In this document: positions 58,185-64,000 of the stretch, in pieces
Numbering within the stretch: position 1 is the stretch's first letter
Layout: every line of letters starts with the position of its first letter
Origin: Eurosta solidaginis
Taxonomy: Eukaryota > Arthropoda > Insecta > Diptera > Tephritidae
NCBI RefSeq assembly: GCF_040869045.1
Contig: NC_090319.1
Location: 172,582,645 to 172,646,644 of the forward strand
Direction of reading: 5' to 3'
Length of the DNA: 64,000 nt
Translations under genes and position numbers: made by a program
The notes under the pieces: model-generated
Database searches by the model: none
What the model was told of the DNA's origin: nothing
What the model saw: the letters and a program-made list of their open reading frames with translations, nothing else

Positions 58185-61092
58185 ATAACATCTTAAGTCG
58201 AGTTAAGTCAAAATCGAGTTAAGGTCAGATTCGGGTTCATTTCCTTACAATGCACATTTGGGTTCAATCCGTTTCCGAGTTCCCCGTTTTTGGAAAAAGT
58301 TATGACGGTTAACATTTTCAACGGCTTTATTTTTTGAATATAATTCATACGAAAAAATGTCTTACGTTAACTTAAGTTTTTTTAAATGTCTATTGGCTAT
58401 TAAATATTTTGTGCACAAAAACTTATGTCAACATAAACTCAATATATATTGGTCAATTTTTATCAAGTTAAATAGAAGCAAAGACCTTATGAATACTTAA
58501 GCGTTTATGTATGAAATAACCTTCCACATTTCCTTAACTTAAATTGACATAAGTTCTTATAATACAATAAAAATGATGAAAAAGTAAAATTGTGTCGTTT
58601 TGCAGATCATCTTAAGTCCACTTAAAATGCTCTGCTAAATTTTCGTTTGCCGATAATGGTATTTTAAGTCAACATAAGTTTTTTTTTGTGTGTGCTAATT
58701 TCTTCCCTTTTTCTACATAAGCTGTTAAGGTAACGAAATACTGTCGAGTTGTTAAGACTATTTCTTTATAAAAATGGAAAGTGAAAACGCATTAAGTCTG
58801 TTAGACATTAGCAATGTGAGTACCAACATCACTATTTTCTACTGACGATTCGGTTGTTGATCCAGATTTTAATATAAGTGATTGCACGGCGCCCAGCTCG
58901 GATTCAAAAAGCGAAGTTGTAAGTATTTTACCTCTAAACAAATTTATTGGCTGCGTATAAAAAAAATAAAATTTATAAAAATTCGGAGTGTTGTAAACGA
59001 AGCGGTACCAAATAAAACCTCGCACAAGTCACGAAAACAATTAAGAAACATCAGGGAAAGTTATACTTCAAAAGGTGGAAAACTTATTCCGCTCGTGTTG
59101 TGCGCTCGCTGAAATCTTGTAGAAAAAGATGCGCTTATAGAATAACATTGGCAGCAAGGCTCCTGTAACTTCATACTATTATTTTTTAGAGCGTGAGGGT
59201 AAAAGAATTTCAGCTTGTCAAAAATTCTTCAGATTTACGTTAGCTGAGACAACAATTTATAAAAACGATTGCAAAAGCAAAACTTGGAGGAGGCAGTGTA
59301 ACTGGAAATTCGCGTGGAAAACATACGTGCTCTAGAAAACTTTCTGCGGAAAAAGAACGGGAAATTATAAGATTTCATAAAAAGCTTTCCGTCATATGAG
59401 TCTCACTATACTCGTTGTAATAACTCTAAGCGCTATCTACCGAGTGATTTGTCTCTAGCGGAAATGCATCGCCTCTTTAGAGATAAATACAACAATTCCA
59501 TATCCATTTCAAAATATACTCAATTGTTTGGAACACTAAATATAAAATTAAAAAAACCAAATGTTGATACTTGCCACAAATGTGATTTGCTTCAATGTAA
59601 AATACAACTTGCCAAATCTGAAGAACTGGAATCTCTAAAATTAGAGCAAATGGGATATCTCAATCTAGCACAACAAGCTAATGATGCTAAAAAAATGACA
59701 AGGAAAAATCTCTAAATGATATTAAACTCAAAGTGTTTTGTTTTGCCTTCCTACACCTCAGTTGAGAACTTCACATTTTACAAAAGGCTATTGTGGACCT
59801 TTAATCTGACCATACATGACTGTACAACAAATCAACCAATATGCTACGTGTAACATGAGGAAATAGCCAAAAGAGGTGGAAACGAAAAAGCTTCATGCGT
59901 ATTCACTAATTTATTGCAATTAAGTGCCAATATAGATCATGTTGTTTTCTATAGTGATTGCTGCACAGGTCAAAACAAAAATTCTTTCGTTGCAACTATG
60001 TTTGCGATTTTGCTGCAATTACACAACAATGTAAGCATTATAGACCATAAATACATGATCCCTGGTCACATGTACATGGAGTGCGAAAGTGACCATGCTG
60101 CGTTAGAGAAAAAGAAAAACAAATCTTCAATAAAAATCCATCATCCCCAGGATTGGTTTCAATTTATAGCAACAGTCGGGTTAAAGAAAAAAATTTTGGT
60201 TAATGAAATGGATCAATCAAATATATTAGATTTTGCACACGCATCGAAAAGTTTCTTTACATGGCGAAAAGTAGATGAAAACGGTGATAAATTCAGTTGG
60301 AAGGACCTTAAGTGGTTCAGATTTACTAGGGAATAAGGTAAAATATATTTTAAAACATCTTTAAGTGGAGAAGATCCTTTCAAATGCATAATATAACAAA
60401 GATTCCTCAGTTGTGTTAAAATAAAAGATTTACAAACTTCTCGTTATCTCCAATAAAAATTAACACAAAAAAGAAAAAAGATCTCATAGATATGCTGCCG
60501 CTAGTGGATGAAGTTTATAGAGACTTTTACATGAACTTAACATCAGAAGATATGTTAGATTACCATCCGGATCTAACCGAATATGAGTTTAATGACGATT
60601 AATTATTTACTTACTTTGAAGCGGAAAAACTTGAATATTACTTTTTTTAATTATACAACTATGAATTTTTATTGTTTTAAATAAAAAAAAACAAGAATTG
60701 AAACTATATTTTTTTTATCATAATAGCTTTTGTTAAAGAATTATAATAATATACAAACATCTTATCTCTATTTACTTACTCGTTTTAATTTTAACAAAAG
60801 ATCTTATGTCCACTTTTACATTTTAAAACGCTAGTCTCTCTTTTGTAATAAAATCTTAAGTCTAATTAAGGCCTCCTTTTTCTTTTGATTTCGTTTTACA
60901 AAACACCTTAACTGTAAAACAGTAAAAAACTAACATTTCTAAAGGATATTTTTTTAAAAAATAGTTGATTTTGTCTTTAAAAATAGTGAAACTTCCTCGT
61001 GGGTTAAACATATTTTTTAAAACTCCAACAGAATAAATTTTAAATAAAATCGTTAATATCTCCAAACATGATTTTTAGACTTAAGATGTTAT
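58185..61092 (+). mobile_element. Candidate DNA transposon with TTAAGTC-rich ends and a DDE-like gene
   Basis: ATAACATCTTAAGTC at 58185-58199 is matched by its perfect inverse at 61078-61092. Between them, further CTTAAGTC or TTAAG motifs cluster in both subterminal regions (58195-58680 and 60360-60860), the left ones including GTGTCGTTTT, which also lies just outside the right repeat. A decayed transposase-like gene (58774-60603) is enclosed. No clear target duplication is seen, so the exact limits are uncertain. Confidence 0.6.
58774..60603 (+). pseudogene. Transposase-like gene with YSDCCTGQNKN motif, multi-frame
   Basis: Starts MESENALSLLDISN, then acidic/serine-rich text. Next are a basic block with RKQLRNIRESYTSKGGK, VTGNSRGKHTCSRKLS, and HYTRCNNSKRYLPSD followed by LSLAEMHRLF. 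A cysteine motif TCHKCDLLQ lies in 59449-59715. Shifted-frame traces of a LWTFNLTIHDCTT segment follow, then YSDCCTGQNKN, PGHMYMECESDHAALE, DWFQFIATV and SWKDLKWFRF (59914-60336), and finally DLIDMLPLVDEVYRDFY. I recognise this arrangement from poorly annotated transposase-like proteins in arthropods; the Asp of YSD and the GH..MECESD motif suggest a DDE nuclease. Superfamily name is not certain. Several frameshifts, and possible small introns (gtaagt at 58919), interrupt it. Confidence 0.7.
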
Positions 61093-62387
61093 GATAAAAC
61101 GACACTGATATATTTGGGGAAGATCAAGAAATGCCGGGCGTTTGAATAATACAATCACATTTTATGTGTTTTTGATATAAAGAGGAACACTGTGCACAAC
61201 TATTTGACGTCTACCGTTTCAGGTTTTTAAACGCATTTTTCTCCACCTTCACTGCACTATAATCTACAAGATTATTATATTCCTTATTTATGTGGCAATT
61301 CATTTCTACTTAACTTTTAAAAAAATTATGCTTATTTTTGTAGAAAATACCAAAATACAGTTTTACAATATAAAATGTCAAAACATTGAGTTTTTATGAT
61401 TGGAAATTATTTTTTTGGCAATAATATTTTATTCCAATTATGTTTTATGAATGTATTAACTCATTTATTCGTGTTTCTTATTTATTTCAATCAGAACTGA
61501 AGCATTTAAAATTTAATTTCATTTATTTGGGGCAAAATTCCCCGAATAAAACTTTTTAGAATCAAACAAAATGTTTTAAATGAAATATGGCAGCCCGGTT
61601 ATTTATAACTATTTTGACACCTTCAAACAAATCACAGGTATGTTAGCCATCAAAAGTACGAAATTATCAACCCTGAAAGCGGATATTTGAATGGAAGTGA
61701 ATGAAAAAGTGATTCCAGTCAACTAATTTTGCAATCATTCGTGAGTGGGAGTGCTCCCGATGCACAATCACGCTGAATTCTTTTTTTACAGTCATGCAAT
61801 CACTAACGGAATTTTTGAATGCAAAAAATGAAATCGCATTCAAACTTGGCTTATATATTTGAAATCACCCAATCATATTTGTAAAATGAATCAATCTTGA
61901 TTTATAACTGTATTGATTGAATCATTTTACAGCTCTGCCTCATTCACAGTTTTGAAAAAAAAGGTATTTCAAAAATTATTCAGTTTTTTCGTCTCCTGTA
62001 AAATTCGTAAAAAGTGACTTAGCACATTTTCACATTAAGCTAACGGTATGCCTTTTGATTATAAGCTTTTATTTACTTTCACTTGGCTGTTGTTTGTAAT
62101 GAAATCTTGCAAGTTAAATTTGATACACTTCCCGGTGTCCGATTGAGCTGAAATTTGCCCACATGTTTAACTCCGATGACAATGCAAAATTACCTTGCGA
62201 GAATTCGATAAATTAATCGATAACAGAGTTATCGGTAAAGAGTTGTATTCACAAGGGAATAACAGCCTAAGTCGTCAAGAACGCAGGTAATTTCGCTTTG
62301 TTTGTGTATGCAACAAACGTAGAAGTTAGGCTGTAATTCCTCAATGTTGCATACTTTTCTGCGCACTTGATTTTGTTTTACAGATTT
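61093..62387. other. Non-coding interval with inverted 37-bp copy
   Basis: No gene. 62009-62045 is the perfect inverse of 44478-44514. Confidence 0.4.
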
Positions 62388-62395
62388 TTGGCAAT

Positions 62396-63728
62396 CACGG
62401 TTGCTACTTTGGGTCCATTTGGACCAAAAATGGTCCCTTCCAACCCCATTTGGTCCACTGGTAAATTTTCTTCAATTTTGGTCCTTTTTAGGCAGTTGCC
62501 ACGATTCTGGTACTTTTCTTTCTTTTTCACTCAGGTAAAAATTCTGAATAATGCCCAAAAAATTTCCAGCACATTCGTTAACCCACATATAATTTTGAAT
62601 TTACTTGAATGGATTTCTCACCACAAAAAATTGCTCAGTCAATAAAAATGTACGAGAACAGTGACATTTCACCTAGGAAATAATTTAGGCGAGGCATTAA
62701 AAAGAAAAGTGTTGGCAAACACACTCTTGTTTAATATTTATAATAATTATGACTAGATATTTCCATCGGTTATTAAACACTTAGTGAAAGATTTTTGTCA
62801 ATAGTAGAGCTAAAAGTATGTATTTCAAATGCGCTTGCGCCTCTAAGAAACTTGACAAGGCTTGCAACTGATGAAGCGTGGAGTTTAATGAATTGAAAAC
62901 TAAGTAAAAGAATGATACTAATTTATTTTATATTAAGTGTACTTGCCACTTACTTAATTCAAGCCTGCCGTGAGATATTGGGAGTTTGTGAGGCACGTCG
63001 ATATTTAAATCTTTTTCACCCAGCACAAGAAATATTTTAACTGGAAGGCAGAAATATTTCTTGAAGGCGATAACTTTATAAATGTACAGCGAATGCGATT
63101 AAAAAATTTTATTTTTATATGTAGCTTTTGAAGCAAATGCAAAACAGATTTGATTTTGGAAGAAATATTTTGTGTAAAATTATCCCCGTAGGTGCTAGCA
63201 TTAACCCCTCACACTTACTGAATCTAGGCTTTGATATAAAGTTTAAACAATAAGAGAAAAAGTAAGCATCTATAGAAATAGAAATAACAAAATTGCTTAG
63301 TTTCATTTATGCCCTACTGAGTTTTCCACATAGTTCGACCAGAACGGAAATTTTTGAACCCTTTCTTACTAAAACTTAACTGCGCTATACATTTTATTTC
63401 ATTGCAACCAACAACATAATACTGCAACTAAAAGCTTTGTGAGCAAATCTAGGTTCACAACGTTTGGTTGGTGAACGACATACACCTATTCTAGAAATGT
63501 GAAAATATAATACCATGAACTACATTTTATTTTTGTTTGTTCCTTGAATTTAAGCAAAGTATTTATTATGTCCAGTAAAATTTGATATAGGAAACCATGG
63601 AAACATCCTAAAGTTTTGTATTTTACAACGAATACGACCTCCTTATATACCAATAAAATAAAATAAAAAGTTGGTCCTTTTTTTCAGTGAATTTTGGTCC
63701 CAAATGAAAACATGGTGTGGCAACCGTG
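62396..63728. mobile_element. hAT-like non-autonomous element
   Basis: Ends CACGGTTGCTAC and the inverse GTGGCAACCGTG, flanked by TTGGCAAT (62388-62395) and TTGGCGAT (63729-63736), an 8-bp duplication with one change. Further inside both ends share 'tttgg(g)accaaaa' and 'ggtcctttt' in inverted order. The interior has no transposase. CA..G ends plus 8-bp duplication fit the hAT superfamily. Confidence 0.65.
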
Positions 63729-63736
63729 TTGGCGAT

Positions 63737-64000
63737 GGAACAGAACAGAGATCTGCAATCAGTAGTTGTAGACTGAACGCGACATAGGCAAAGTCACAAT
63801 AAAATAAGAACAAGCTTGTATTGTTAATAAAACGAACTAAAATGTAAAAAATAAAATTAAAGAAAAAACTTTTAAAAATAAGCTTTTATTATTGGTTAAT
63901 AAAATTAACTAAAAAGTAAAAAATAAATTGACTGTAAGGAAATATAACACTTTATAAGTTCATTGTAAACTTTAACGATAATTAGGCTTTTTCGTTTGCG
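63737..64000. other. Right edge of window
   Basis: AT-rich; nothing recognised. Confidence 0.4.

Overview
The window reads as transposon-dense, AT-rich heterochromatin-like DNA from a dipteran, most likely a tephritid fruit fly. That guess rests on the repeat families I recognise: RTE and CR1/Jockey-type non-LTR elements, Ty3/gypsy LTR elements, Tc1, hAT and Transib DNA transposons, a tRNA-derived SINE, and a dispersed fly repeat carrying a 'gacggacggacgg' stretch. I see no convincing host protein gene, no functional tRNA or rRNA gene, and nothing bacterial. Almost every kilobase belongs to a mobile element or its relic, so most coding-like stretches are broken transposase or retrotransposon genes.

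Layout, left third (1-21345). A gene-poor LTR element, called B here (LTRs of 382 bp, 4-bp target duplication GTAG), was invaded by a Ty3/gypsy element, called A (LTRs of about 385 bp, target duplication GAGT, complete at 12429-19984). A 5.0-kb block holding B's left genomic flank, B's 5' LTR, B's leader, and A's 5' LTR and leader is tandemly repeated. The window opens inside one copy, with junctions at about 2443 and 8787. One copy took a later 5'-truncated CR1/Jockey-type insertion (3269-4610).

Middle (21346-45040). Non-LTR fragments on the minus strand come first, then a ~500-bp tandem satellite containing a small TIR element and a 552-bp duplication. Next are two copies of a dispersed repeat with a variable number of internal ~130-bp units, a relic of a Transib transposase, and a nearly full RTE retrotransposon on the minus strand. 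These are followed by a Tc1 element rearranged head-to-head with a SINE inside, a decayed Helitron helicase, and a hAT element with GCC-rich ends.

Right third (45040-64000). The best system in the window is a Transib DNA transposon with both ends intact (45577-49292). Transib is the transposon superfamily related to vertebrate RAG1. Its 37-bp inverted repeats start with CACAGTG, identical to the V(D)J recombination-signal heptamer. The right end also carries a nonamer-like ACAAAAACA after a 24-bp spacer. It has a CATTG 5-bp target duplication and sits inside a CR1/Jockey-type reverse transcriptase gene. Its transposase (minus strand) keeps the GCDxxxGHS, CxxC, HxxxxH and SEEAQEARNK motifs but is broken by two frameshifts and a stop codon. 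Further right are several small TIR elements, a hairpin with a hammerhead-ribozyme-like core, another minus-strand RT relic with an in-frame 129-bp duplication, a poorly characterised DDE-type transposon with TTAAGTC-rich ends (58185-61092), and a hAT-like element (62396-63728). Relationships are read by eye from motifs; family names without a database search are inferences.
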